A stretch of DNA of 64,000 nt from positions 744,001 to 808,000 of the forward strand of contig OZ255620.1 of NCBI GenBank assembly GCA_965276665.1, read 5' to 3'. The DNA comes from CAWGJC01 sp965276665. Lineage in GTDB: Bacteria; Pseudomonadota; Alphaproteobacteria; Acetobacterales; Acetobacteraceae. The translations under genes and the position numbers were made by a program. The notes under the pieces were generated by a model, which saw nothing but the letters and a program-made list of their open reading frames with translations, did no database searches and had not been told where the DNA came from. Positions 44,570 to 52,622 of this stretch are shown piece by piece (position 1 is the stretch's first letter; each line of letters starts with the position of its first letter).

Positions 44570-44677
44570 CTAGAGCCTGTTCCGTTCGCATGCGCTCACT
44601 GCACAGGCTCTGGCTCTCGGTTTTGGCGAGCATCTTTATCCGCTCGAACGATTCCGTTCGAACGGATGATGCTCTAG
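44570..44677. repeat. Intergenic repeat family B, copy B2 (CTAG-bounded)
   Basis: This 108-bp element is highly similar to B1 and in the same orientation. CTAG opens it (44570-44573) and closes it (44674-44677). GAGCCTGT near the left end is complementary to ACAGGCTC about 30 bases on, and ATCCGCTCGAACG pairs with CGTTCGAACGGAT with one mismatch, so two hairpins are possible. The closing CTAG is shared with repeat C1. Confidence 0.8.
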
Positions 44678-44804
44678 AGCATTTTCGGTCAAGTCGGCGC
44701 CGGCCCTCGCCCCCGCCCGGCCCCTCCACGAAAGTATACTCGCGTTGGGGGGCCGGGCGGGGGCGAGGGCCGGCGCCGACTTGACCGACGGCGAAAATGC
44801 CTAG
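44674..44804. repeat. Intergenic repeat family C, copy C1 (long GC-rich palindrome)
   Basis: This 131-bp near-palindrome is bounded by CTAG at 44674-44677 and 44801-44804. The left arm contains GCATTTTCGGTCAAGTCGGC and continues through CGCCGGCCCTCGCCCCCGCC; the right arm is the complement with minor changes, leaving a loop of about 22 bases around GTATACT. In RNA it would form a very stable hairpin of some 45 pairs. Related elements lie at 52511-52622 and 54170-54291. The bases after it (CGCCCGTTTGCAACAGG) resemble a family A end. Confidence 0.85.
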
Positions 44805-44863
44805 CGCCCGTTTGCAACAGGGCCGCCCATGGAGGAGAGCGGGGATTAGACCGGGCTTGCGGC

Positions 44864-45346
44864 CTACAGCGGCACGCCGGCGAGGTCGCGGCTGGTGCGG
44901 ATGGTCTGCAAGGTCTGCACCCGGCTCACGTTGGCGGCGCCGGTGAGGCGTTGGGTGAGCTGGTTCTCATGCGCGGTGTCGCGGGCGACGAGGCGGAGCA
45001 GGAAATCGCCCCCGCCGCGAATCATATGGCACTCGCGCACCTCGGGCCAGGCCGCCACCATGCTCTCGAAGGCGGCGAGCGTCGCCTCCTTCTGGCTCTC
45101 GAGGCCGACAATGGCGAAGAAGATGATTTCCCAGCCGAGCGCCTGCGGATCGGTATCGGCATGGTAGCCGCGGATGATGCCGGCCTCCTCTAGCCGGCGC
45201 ACCCGGCGCAGGCAGGGCGGCGCCGAGATGCCGGCCCGGCGGGCCAGCTCGACATTCGTCATCCGCCCGTCCGTCTGCAATTCGGAGAGGATGCGTCGGT
45301 CGATGGCGTCGAAATCGGGCGTGTCCTCGCCCGGCGGAGGCTTCAT
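44864..45346 (-). CDS. Lrp/AsnC-family transcriptional regulator
   Basis: This 160-residue regulator has an N-terminal helix-turn-helix (residues about 10-60: DFDAIDRRILSELQTDGRMTNVELARRAGISAPPCLRRVRRLEEAGII). A RAM effector-binding domain follows, with VAAWPEVRECHMIRGGGDFLLRLVA. These proteins respond to amino acids. The start MKPPPGEDTPDF is chosen because the extended frame upstream overlaps the racemase gene antisense-like. The C-terminus SRVQTLQTIRTSRDL is typical. The adjacent Asp/Glu racemase gene is a plausible target. Confidence 0.92.
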   Translation of the reverse strand: MKPPPGEDTPDFDAIDRRILSELQTDGRMTNVELARRAGISAPPCLRRVRRLEEAGIIRGYHADTDPQALGWEIIFFAIVGLESQKEATLAAFESMVAAWPEVRECHMIRGGGDFLLRLVARDTAHENQLTQRLTGAANVSRVQTLQTIRTSRDLAGVPL

Positions 45347-45422
45347 GCGGCGGAGATCCGATTCCCGACCCGGTCTCCGTGAAATAAAGTTGCTTGGCGA
45401 TGCTGGCAAGCCGGGCGGAAGG

Positions 45423-46157
45423 CTACTCCGCCGCCCGCGCCGCCGCTTCCGGCGCACGGGCCCAGGCGATCGCCGCGCGGGCCAGCGCATCGATCGTATC
45501 GATCGGCGGCGCGGCCAGCGTGTCCTGCGGGCCGGCCTGCAATCCGAGTGGGATCTCGGTGCAGCCGAGCACCACCGCGCGGGCGCCGCGCGCGGCGAGC
45601 AGTCGTACCGCCTCGGCGAACGGCGCATAGGCCTCCGCCACCCGGTTGGCCTTCACGAGCCCGATCGCCGGCGTGATCAGGCGCTGCATCTCCGCCTCGT
45701 CCGGGATCAGGCACTCCCAGCCCATCCCGTCGAGCCGGTCCTGGTAGAGCCGCATCGCGAGCGTCGCCGCGGTGCCCATCAGCCCGATCCGCCCCGGGGG
45801 CACGCGGTTGCGCCGCAGCTCCGCCGCCGCCGCATCGACGATATGCAGGATTGGCAGTCTGCAGCCGGCGGTCATCCCCGCGAACCAGCCATGCGCGGTG
45901 TTGCAGGGAATCGCGATCGCGGACGCCCCGGCGGCTTCCAGCACGCCGAGTCCGCGAAGCAGCGCGGGCAACGGGTCCGGTCCGGTGCCGCGACGCGCAG
46001 CCGTGCGGTCCGGCACGCGCGGGTCGGACCAGAGCACCGCCGGGATATGGTCCTGGTCCCGCTCGGCCGGGGTGAGCAACGTGAGCCGTGCCATGAAATG
46101 CGCGCTGGCAAGCGGCCCCATGCCGCCCAGCACGCCCAGGATTTTTTCGTCCGCCAT
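45423..46157 (-). CDS. Aspartate/glutamate racemase family protein
   Basis: This 244-residue protein belongs to the cofactor-independent Asp/Glu/hydantoin racemase superfamily. It begins ILGVLGGMGPLASAHFMARL and has the two catalytic cysteines, C85 in IPCNTAHGWF and C199 in VVLGCTEIPLGL. The GGMGP start favours aspartate racemase-type enzymes (YgeA-like, broad specificity). It lies 76 bp upstream of the Lrp/AsnC gene on the same strand, suggesting amino-acid-responsive control. Confidence 0.9.
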   Translation of the reverse strand: MADEKILGVLGGMGPLASAHFMARLTLLTPAERDQDHIPAVLWSDPRVPDRTAARRGTGPDPLPALLRGLGVLEAAGASAIAIPCNTAHGWFAGMTAGCRLPILHIVDAAAAELRRNRVPPGRIGLMGTAATLAMRLYQDRLDGMGWECLIPDEAEMQRLITPAIGLVKANRVAEAYAPFAEAVRLLAARGARAVVLGCTEIPLGLQAGPQDTLAAPPIDTIDALARAAIAWARAPEAAARAAE

Positions 46158-46222
46158 CGCCCGATCCTTTTTGCTCGGGACGCAATTTGCGCCGTGCGGG
46201 GCCGCGTGCAAGCCTTCCGGGC

Positions 46223-47053
46223 ATGGAGATCATCGGTCATCGCGGCGCGCGCGGCCGCTTCCCCGAGAACACGCTGGAAGGGTTTCGCGCGGCGATCGCA
46301 TCCGGCGTGACGCGGTTCGAGCTCGATGCCGGAATGAGCGCGGACGGCTTCGTGGTCGTGCATCACGACGTGGCGCTCAACCCCGATCTCGCACGCGACG
46401 CGGATGGCGCCTGGATCACGCCCCCCGCGCCCCTGCTGCGCACGCTCGATGTGCGGGCCATCCGCGGCTTCGATATCGGCCGCCTGCGTCCCGGCTCCCC
46501 GACTGCGCGCAGTTTCCCCGAACAGCGCCCGGAAGACGGCGCCCGTATCCCGCTGCTCGCCGAGGTGCTCGCGCTGCCCGCGCATGTCACCATCGAGGTG
46601 AAATCGCTCGCCGACCGGCCGGACGCGACGCCGCCGCCGGACGAGATGGCCGAGCGCGTCGCCGATGTCGTGGCGGAAGCAGGGGCGGCGGACCGCGTCA
46701 TCGTGTCGAGCTTCGACTGGCGGGTGCTGCGGGCGATGCGCCGCCTTCGGCCGGATTTGCCGCTTGCCTGCCTGACCAGCGCGCGCTCGGTCGCCGCGTC
46801 GGCGATCTGGTGGGGCGGCGCCACGCCGAGGGACGGGTCGGTGGCGCGCGCCGTGCTTGCGGAAGGTGCGGCGATCTGGTCGCCCGAGCATCCCGATCTT
46901 GCCCAGGACGATGTCGCGGCCGCACACGCGCTCGGGCTGCGGGTCGTCCCCTGGACGGTCAATCGGCCCGAGGACATGCGCCGCCTTGCCGGCTGGGGGG
47001 TGGACGGGATGATCACCGATTACCCCGACCGCTGGGAGCCGGGCGCCGCATAA
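46223..47053 (+). CDS. ugpQ: Glycerophosphodiester phosphodiesterase
   Basis: This 276-residue cytoplasmic (no signal peptide) TIM-barrel enzyme hydrolyses glycerophosphodiesters to glycerol 3-phosphate. The family motif IIGHRGARGRFPENTLEGFRAAI opens the protein and FELDAGMSADGFVVVHHDVALN gives the catalytic Glu, Asp and His. VTIEVKSLADRP supplies the later metal-binding region, and VVPWTVNRPEDMRRLAGWGVDGMITDYPD closes the barrel. It is divergent from the racemase gene across about 65 bp and stands alone on its strand. Confidence 0.93.
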   Translation: MEIIGHRGARGRFPENTLEGFRAAIASGVTRFELDAGMSADGFVVVHHDVALNPDLARDADGAWITPPAPLLRTLDVRAIRGFDIGRLRPGSPTARSFPEQRPEDGARIPLLAEVLALPAHVTIEVKSLADRPDATPPPDEMAERVADVVAEAGAADRVIVSSFDWRVLRAMRRLRPDLPLACLTSARSVAASAIWWGGATPRDGSVARAVLAEGAAIWSPEHPDLAQDDVAAAHALGLRVVPWTVNRPEDMRRLAGWGVDGMITDYPDRWEPGAA

Positions 47054-47109
47054 CCGCACGGGAGCCGCCCGCGGCATCGGCGGGCAGCTCCGGAACAAGG
47101 TTCAGGCGT

Positions 47110-47793
47110 TCAGACGCGGGCGAGCGCGCGCGCCCGCACCGTCGCCAGCGAGTCCGGCGCCAGGCCGGCCTTGGGGAAGAAATTCGCCGAGACCGAGGCC
47201 CGGGCGACGAGCGCGCGTATTCCCGGATCCTGGTCGCTGTTCTCCTGCGTCAGCGCTTCCATCGGCACGAAATACTCATGCGGATGCGGAATCTGCGACC
47301 GGGCGAAGCCTTCGTAATGCCGCGCCTTCAGACCATACATCACCCGCACGTCCCGCACCGGCAGAATGAGCGGCCGGAGTGGTGCCTCCCGCAGCACGCC
47401 GGTCGCTTTCCAGCGCGGGAACGGGTCGTTCGCGATCAGCGGCGCCAGAAGCCACGGCACCGGGCAGACGGCGAGCAGCGACTGCGTGCTCGGCGCGAAG
47501 CGCGAGCGCTTGTCGAGCAGATTCTGCAGCGAGCTGCACGCCTCGATGGCGAAGATGTCGGCGAACGGCTCCTCCGCCGTGCCGCCGAAATTCAGCCAAA
47601 GCCCGTCCGGCAACGTCCGCAGCCGATCGCTGCCCGGGAATTTGAGGAAAGGCTGCACCACTCCGGTCGCCTCGGCCGGGCGGCCTCGCAGCCAGGAATT
47701 CCGCTCGCTCGCATCGTCAAGGCCGGGCGGCCGTTGCGGCCAGCGCTTCAGGCGCGCCCTGACCAGCGCGTCCAGTGATTGATACTCGTCCAT
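47110..47793 (-). CDS. Hypothetical protein of unknown family
   Basis: I do not recognise this 227-residue protein. It has no signal peptide or membrane segment. Recognisable stretches are an acidic/hydrophobic strand DIFAIEACSSLQNLLDKRSRFAPSTQSLLAVCPVPWLLAP in the middle and HPHEYFVPMEALTQENSDQDPGIRALVARASV near the end. GAGGGACAAT precedes the ATG. It is flanked by a convergent glycerophosphodiesterase and a relatively AT-rich 300-bp gap, which suggests an accessory gene. Cysteine and acidic residues are present, but no catalytic motif is evident. Confidence 0.65.
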   Translation of the reverse strand: MDEYQSLDALVRARLKRWPQRPPGLDDASERNSWLRGRPAEATGVVQPFLKFPGSDRLRTLPDGLWLNFGGTAEEPFADIFAIEACSSLQNLLDKRSRFAPSTQSLLAVCPVPWLLAPLIANDPFPRWKATGVLREAPLRPLILPVRDVRVMYGLKARHYEGFARSQIPHPHEYFVPMEALTQENSDQDPGIRALVARASVSANFFPKAGLAPDSLATVRARALARV

Positions 47794-48100
47794 GAATTGT
47801 CCCTCGTGTCTTCACGCTTTCGACCCGAACCGCTTCGGACGACAACAATGGACGGGCTGAAAAGAATCACCGTCATTCCAAAAGACGATTTGCAATAAGC
47901 GAGCGACGTAACGGCGCGGGCCATCCGCGACTGCGATTCCTCCACTAAAATCAATCTGATACAACAGGAATCCACAGGGTGTGGGCAAGTCTATTGGCCG
48001 TCAACCCGCCGTGACGCTGGTTGCGGGAACAAGATGTTGCAGCATGAAGCTGAGAGCGGACTTGCGCTCACGATCACGCGACAGTTTTGCTTTCGACATA
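47794..48100. other. Gene-free gap, relatively AT-rich, nothing recognised
   Basis: About 300 bp upstream of the orphan gene and downstream of citrate synthase hold no credible reading frame. Base composition is visibly less GC-rich than the surroundings. The promoter of the orphan gene must lie here, but no confident -35/-10 pair was seen. No tRNA or conserved RNA motif was recognised. Confidence 0.4.
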
Positions 48101-48130
48101 AAAACCCGGCCCGCGAACGGGCCGGGTTTT
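48101..48130 (-). terminator. Intrinsic terminator downstream of gltA
   Basis: AAAACCCGGCCCG (48101-48113) and CGGGCCGGGTTTT (48118-48130) are perfect 13-base inverted repeats separated by 4 bases. The T-tract follows the stem on either strand, so the hairpin can terminate in both directions. It begins about 30 bases past the citrate synthase stop codon. This is the clearest rho-independent terminator in the window. Confidence 0.9.
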
Positions 48131-48159
48131 CCTGGAAACCCCTTGGGTTAGCGGGCCAT

Positions 48160-49470
48160 TCAACTGCGGCGCGACATGTCCACGAAGTCCCGCTGCACGG
48201 CGCCGGTATAGACCTGGCGCGGCCTGCCGATGCGCTGCGACGGGTCCTCGACCATCTCCTTCCATTGGCTCACCCAGCCGACAGTGCGGGCGACCGCGAA
48301 CAGCACGGTGAACATGCTGGTCGGGAAGCCCATCGCCTTCAGGATAATGCCGGAATAGAAATCGACGTTCGGATAGAGCTTTTTGCTGACGAAGTAATCG
48401 TCCTTGAGCGCGATCCCCTCCAGCTCCATGGCAAGGTCGAGCAACGGGTCGTCCTTGATGCCGAGCTCGGCCAGCACCTCGTGGCAGGTCGCCTGCAGGA
48501 TCTTCGCGCGAGGATCGTAGTTCTTGTAGACGCGATGGCCGAAACCCATCAGCCGGATGTTGCTGTTCTTGTCCTTCACCTTGCTGATGAAGTCCGGGAT
48601 GTTTTTCGGGCTGCCGATTTCGCCCAGCATCTTCAGCACCGCCTCGTTGGCGCCGCCATGCGCGGGGCCCCAGAGGCTCGCGATGCCCGCGGCGATGCAG
48701 GCGAACGGGTTGGCGCCGGTCGAGCCGGCAAGCCGCACGGTCGAGGTCGAGGCGTTCTGCTCGTGATCGGCGTGCAGGATCAGGATGCGGTCCATCGCGC
48801 GGGACAGCACGGGGCTTCCCTTGTACTCCTCCGCCGGCACCGCGTTCATCATGTAGAGAAAATTTTCCGCGTAGCTCAGATCGTTGCGCGGATACATGAA
48901 GGGCTGGCCATGAGCGTATTTGAACGCCCAGGCGGCGATCGTCGGAATCTTCGCGATCAGCCGGAAGGCGCTGATCTCGCGATGGTCCGGGTTATTGATG
49001 TCGAGACTGTCGTGGTAGAAGGCGGACAGCGCGCCGACCACGCCGCACAGCACAGCCATCGGGTGAGCATCGCGCCGGAACCCGTTGTAAAAACTACGAA
49101 GCTGCTCATGCACCATCGTGTGGTGCCGGATCGTGCGATCGAAGGTCGCAAGCTCCTCCTGGTTCGGCAGCTCGCCGTTCAGCAGCAGATAACACACCTC
49201 GGTGAAGCTCGACCTCTCGGCGAGCTGCTCGATCGGGTAGCCGCGATGCAGCAGCACGCCCTCGTCGCCGTCGATATAGGTGATCTTGCTCTCGCAGGCG
49301 GCGGTGCCGCCATAGCCCGGATCGTAGGTAAAAATGCCGAGATCGGAATAGAGCTTGCGAATATCGGCGACCGAAGGACCGATGCTGCCCGGGATCAGCG
49401 GCAGCGTCGCCGTTTGGTTGGTCCCCCCCATGGAAAGGGTGACGGACGACCCGTTCGACGTGGCGCTCAT
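48160..49470 (-). CDS. gltA: Citrate synthase
   Basis: This 436-residue type II citrate synthase condenses acetyl-CoA and oxaloacetate. Conserved segments are ITYIDGDEGVLLHRGYPIEQLAE, ILHADHEQNASTSTVRLAGSTGANPFACIAAGIASLWGPAHGGANEAVLKML (active-site His regions), FGHRVYKNYDPRAKIL and NVDFYSGIILKAMGFP (catalytic Asp region). The start at 49470 has GGAAG upstream; ATG at 49488 lacks one. It lies downstream of xerD with its own terminator. It would consume the acetyl-CoA made by the pyruvate dehydrogenase encoded earlier in the window. Confidence 0.97.
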   Translation of the reverse strand: MSATSNGSSVTLSMGGTNQTATLPLIPGSIGPSVADIRKLYSDLGIFTYDPGYGGTAACESKITYIDGDEGVLLHRGYPIEQLAERSSFTEVCYLLLNGELPNQEELATFDRTIRHHTMVHEQLRSFYNGFRRDAHPMAVLCGVVGALSAFYHDSLDINNPDHREISAFRLIAKIPTIAAWAFKYAHGQPFMYPRNDLSYAENFLYMMNAVPAEEYKGSPVLSRAMDRILILHADHEQNASTSTVRLAGSTGANPFACIAAGIASLWGPAHGGANEAVLKMLGEIGSPKNIPDFISKVKDKNSNIRLMGFGHRVYKNYDPRAKILQATCHEVLAELGIKDDPLLDLAMELEGIALKDDYFVSKKLYPNVDFYSGIILKAMGFPTSMFTVLFAVARTVGWVSQWKEMVEDPSQRIGRPRQVYTGAVQRDFVDMSRRS

Positions 49471-49540
49471 GTGTCTTCCATCCATCAAATGCAGCGCCCG
49501 ATGGAGCTCCGGGCGGCCGGCCGTTCAGGCCCGCGGCACC

Positions 49541-50467
49541 CTAAACCGATTGAGCACGCGCAGCAATTGAGGGGGGCCGCGCCGGATCGAGCGCCGCCAG
49601 CGGATGGTGCGCCTCCACCAGGCGCTGCAGCCGGGCGGCCAGCACATGCGTGTAGATTTGCGTGGTCGCGATATCCGCGTGCCCGAGCAGCACCTGCAGG
49701 CTGCGCAGATCGGCGCCGCGCGCCAGCAGATGCGAGGCGAAGGAGTGGCGCAGAACGTGCGGGCTGACCCGCGCCGGATCGAGCCCGGCCGCCACCGCCA
49801 CCTCCTTCAGCAGCCGGTCAAAGGCCTGGCGCCGGATCGGGCGCTTGCCGTCACGCGTGCCGAACAGGAATCTTGCATCGCGCGGCGCGGCCGCGGCCAG
49901 CGCGGCGGCGGCTTCGCGGGCGAGATCGGACAGCGGCACGATCCGCTCCTTGCCGCCCTTCCCGCGCACCAGCAGCATCTCGGCGTCCCGCGTGAGCGCC
50001 GCGAGCGGCACCGCCAGCAGCTCGGAGATGCGGAGCCCGGTCGCGTAGAGCATCTCGAGCGCCGCGCGCGCGACGAGACCCGGACGTCCGGCGCGGCGCC
50101 CGGCGGCGGCGAGCAGCGCGTCCACCTCCGCCTCGTCGAGATGGCGCGGCAGGGTGCGCGGCAGGCGCGGCGCATCGAGCAGGCTCGTCGGATCGTCCGC
50201 GCGCACGCCTTCCCGGGCGAGGAAACCGAAGAACTGGCGGAGCGCCGAGAGGCGGCGCGACGCGGTGCGGGCCGCGAGCCCGGCCTCGGCGAGCCCGCGC
50301 AGATAGGCACGGAGCGACTCGCCATCGACCGCGAGGATTGTCTCGCCGCGCCGCGCCAAATGGGCGCCGAGATCGGCGAGATCGGCGGCATAGGCGGCGA
50401 TCGTGTTGCGGGCGGCGCCGCGCTCGGCGGCCAGCATCTCGAGAAACGCCTCGATCCGCCGGTCCAT
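49541..50467 (-). CDS. xerD: Site-specific tyrosine recombinase XerD
   Basis: This 308-residue tyrosine recombinase has a SAM-like N-terminal domain (residues 1-90) and a catalytic domain with R146 (YATGLRISELL), K170 (VRGKGGKERIVPL), H237 and R240 (SPHVLRHSFASHLLARGAD), H263 (LLGHADIATTQIYTHV) and nucleophile Y272. The length and DIATTQIYTHV favour XerD for chromosome dimer resolution rather than a phage integrase, and no mobile genes are near. A 49-residue membrane protein gene lies 7 bp upstream. Confidence 0.92.
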   Translation of the reverse strand: MDRRIEAFLEMLAAERGAARNTIAAYAADLADLGAHLARRGETILAVDGESLRAYLRGLAEAGLAARTASRRLSALRQFFGFLAREGVRADDPTSLLDAPRLPRTLPRHLDEAEVDALLAAAGRRAGRPGLVARAALEMLYATGLRISELLAVPLAALTRDAEMLLVRGKGGKERIVPLSDLAREAAAALAAAAPRDARFLFGTRDGKRPIRRQAFDRLLKEVAVAAGLDPARVSPHVLRHSFASHLLARGADLRSLQVLLGHADIATTQIYTHVLAARLQRLVEAHHPLAALDPARPPSIAARAQSV

Positions 50468-50474
50468 CACCGCC

Positions 50475-50624
50475 TCAGGGGGAATGCGTCTGGAAGCGGT
50501 CGTTCGGCACCACGGTCTGCACCGTCTGCGTGCGCGGATGCGGCGGAAACTCGGCAAGTCCGAGCATGGCCGCGGCGAGGATGACCAGCCCGCCCAGGAC
50601 GACGATCAGGAATACGCGGCCCAT
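50475..50624 (-). CDS. Small single-span membrane protein (49 residues)
   Basis: A short gene lies directly upstream of xerD, divergent from aroKB. The protein starts MGRVFLIVVLGGLVILAAAM, one clear transmembrane helix, and ends with a polar tail rich in Pro, Thr, Gln and Val (FPPHPRTQTVQTVVPNDRF). A TAGGAG sequence lies about 13 bases upstream of the ATG. Composition and coding-like third-position GC support a real gene. The tail would probably face the periplasm. The function is unknown; expression with xerD is likely. Confidence 0.6.
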   Translation of the reverse strand: MGRVFLIVVLGGLVILAAAMLGLAEFPPHPRTQTVQTVVPNDRFQTHSP

Positions 50625-50648
50625 CGGGTGGTGGCGGCTCCTAGCTGA

Positions 50649-52367
50649 ATGACCCGTGTGCTAGCCTTCGCAGCCATGACACGCAACCTCATGCTCCGCG
50701 CCGACGCGCTGCGGTCGCCCTTTCCCATGCCCGCCGCCCTGGCCGGGCGCAGCCTCGTCCTCGTCGGATTGATGGGCGCGGGCAAGACGTCGATCGGAAG
50801 GCGGCTCGCCGCGCGGCTCGGCCTGCCGTTCCACGATGCCGATAGCGAGATCGAGCACGCCGCCGGGTGCAGCATCTCCGACCTGTTCGCCCGCTACGGC
50901 GAGCCCGAATTCCGCGCCGGCGAGCGCCGGGTGATCCGCCGCCTGCTCTCCGGCGAGCCGGTCGTGCTCGCGACCGGCGGCGGCGCGTTCATGGATGCGG
51001 AAACCCGCGCCATCATTCGCGCCGAAGGCCTGTCGGTCTGGCTGCGCGCGAAGCTGGAGACGCTGGTCCGCCGCGTCGCGCATCGCACGCACCGCCCGCT
51101 GCTCGCTGGCGGCGATCACGCGATGATCCTCCGGCGGATGATGGCGGAACGCGAGCCGATCTATGCCGAGGCCGATCTCGTGGTACGCTGCGGCGACGAC
51201 AGCCTGGAGGCGACCACCATGCAGGTGCTGGACGCGCTCGCCGCCCTGGAACGGCCGCGCCGCCTCGCCGTCACCCTGTCGAGCGGCGCCTACGACGTGA
51301 TGGTGGGGAGTGGCCTGCTCTCCCGCGCCGGCGCGCTGCTCGCTCCCGTTCTGCCGCAGAAGCGGGCGATGATCGTCACCGACGAGACCGTCGCGAAACT
51401 GCACCTCGCTGTCCTGCAGGAGGGGCTGGCGGAGACCGGGATCGACACCGGCACCATCGTCATTGCCTCCGGCGAGACCGCCAAATCGCTGGCGACCTAT
51501 GGCGAGATCGTCGACCAGTTGCTGGAAGCGGGCGTCGAGCGGCGGAGCACGGTGATCGCGCTCGGCGGCGGGGTGGTGGGCGACGTCGCGGGCTTCGCCG
51601 CCGCCAGCGTGCTGCGCGGCCTGCCTTTCGTGCAGGTGCCGACCACCCTGCTCGCGCAGGTCGATTCGAGCGTCGGCGGCAAGACCGGGATCAACACCCG
51701 GCAGGGCAAGAATCTGCTCGGCGCCTTCCACCAGCCGCTCGCCGTGCTCGCCGATACCGATGTTCTCGCCACGCTCCCGGTGCGCGAGCTGCGCGCCGGT
51801 TACGCGGAAATCGTCAAGGCCGGGCTGATCGGCGATGCCGCCTTCTTCGCCTGGTGCGAGGCGAATGCGGCCGCGCTGATCGGCGGGGATCGCGACGCGC
51901 AGGCCGAAGCGGTGCTGCGCGTCTGCGCCTTCAAGGCGGCGGTGGTCGGCGATGACGAGCGGGAGACGAAACCCTCCGACGGCCGCGCGCTGCTCAATCT
52001 CGGCCACACATTCGGCCATGCGCTCGAGGCCGATCTCGGCTACGGCACCATCCTGCACGGGGAAGCGGTGGCGGTCGGGCTTGGCCTCGCCTTCCGGCTG
52101 TCCGCCCGGCTCGGCCTCTGCGCGGCCGCCGACGCGGAGCGCGTCGTCGCGCATGTCGCGTCCTGCGGCCTGCCGGCGGAGCTCGCCATGCTGAACCGCC
52201 GCTTCTCGGCCGCCCGCCTGCTCGGCCATATGCGTCGCGACAAGAAGACCCGCGACGGGCGGCTCACCTTCATCCTCGCGCGCGGCATCGGCGCGGCGTT
52301 CTCGTCCCGCGACGTGGCCGAGGCGGCGGTGCTCGACCTGCTGCGCGCGGAGGGATGCGACGCCTGA
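50649..52367 (+). CDS. aroKB: Bifunctional shikimate kinase / 3-dehydroquinate synthase
   Basis: This 572-residue fusion covers two steps of chorismate synthesis. The N-terminal kinase (about 30-195) has Walker A GLMGAGKT at 40-47, DADSEIE and LATGGGAFM. The C-terminal dehydroquinate synthase (about 207-570) has VIALGGGVVGDVAGFAAAS, VPTTLLAQVDSSVGGKTGIN, ELRAGYAEIVKAGLI and NLGHTFGHALE (metal-binding His). Fused AroKB proteins are known in Acetobacteraceae and some relatives. The first ATG (50649) is listed, but starts at 50676, 50691 or 50727 are possible, since no ribosome site decides it. Confidence 0.95.
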   Translation: MTRVLAFAAMTRNLMLRADALRSPFPMPAALAGRSLVLVGLMGAGKTSIGRRLAARLGLPFHDADSEIEHAAGCSISDLFARYGEPEFRAGERRVIRRLLSGEPVVLATGGGAFMDAETRAIIRAEGLSVWLRAKLETLVRRVAHRTHRPLLAGGDHAMILRRMMAEREPIYAEADLVVRCGDDSLEATTMQVLDALAALERPRRLAVTLSSGAYDVMVGSGLLSRAGALLAPVLPQKRAMIVTDETVAKLHLAVLQEGLAETGIDTGTIVIASGETAKSLATYGEIVDQLLEAGVERRSTVIALGGGVVGDVAGFAAASVLRGLPFVQVPTTLLAQVDSSVGGKTGINTRQGKNLLGAFHQPLAVLADTDVLATLPVRELRAGYAEIVKAGLIGDAAFFAWCEANAAALIGGDRDAQAEAVLRVCAFKAAVVGDDERETKPSDGRALLNLGHTFGHALEADLGYGTILHGEAVAVGLGLAFRLSARLGLCAAADAERVVAHVASCGLPAELAMLNRRFSAARLLGHMRRDKKTRDGRLTFILARGIGAAFSSRDVAEAAVLDLLRAEGCDA

Positions 52368-52510
52368 CAGGAATTCCGCAACGGCGTGACCGCTGTCCAC
52401 CGCCGCATCGCGTATGCCGGGGCTCCGTCTACCCGAGCACGAGGGCGCCGGTCTCTCCCGGAGCAACGACGGCGGCCAAGATCGCACCCGAACCGATAGT
52501 CCCCGCATAG

Positions 52511-52622
52511 GCACGGGCGGCGGCCCTCGCCCTCGCCTTCACAAGGCCCCATCGGTCGTATACTTTCGTTGGAGGCCGGGTGGGGGCGAGGGCCGCCGCC
52601 GGCTTAATTGAAAGTGATCTAG
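52511..52622. repeat. Intergenic repeat family C, copy C2 (GC-rich palindrome)
   Basis: This roughly 110-bp near-palindrome lies between aroKB and eipB. The left arm GGCGGCGGCCCTCGCCC pairs with GGGGGCGAGGGCCGCCGCC in the right arm; the centre has GTATACTTTCGTTGGAGGCCGGG, close to the C1 centre. The right end is CTAG (52619-52622), whose CTA is the TAG stop of eipB on the minus strand. The left end is not bounded by CTAG. The remaining 140 bp back to aroKB show nothing recognisable. Confidence 0.75.

Noticed and set aside
44570..44804. Insertion sequence or phage attachment site
   Set aside because: The repeats have no open frame or transposase, and no integrase or phage gene is nearby. XerD at 49541 looks like the housekeeping recombinase.
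47748..47975. A 75-codon minus-strand frame over the 5' end of the orphan gene
   Set aside because: It overlaps the larger frame, lacks a ribosome site and has no recognisable feature.
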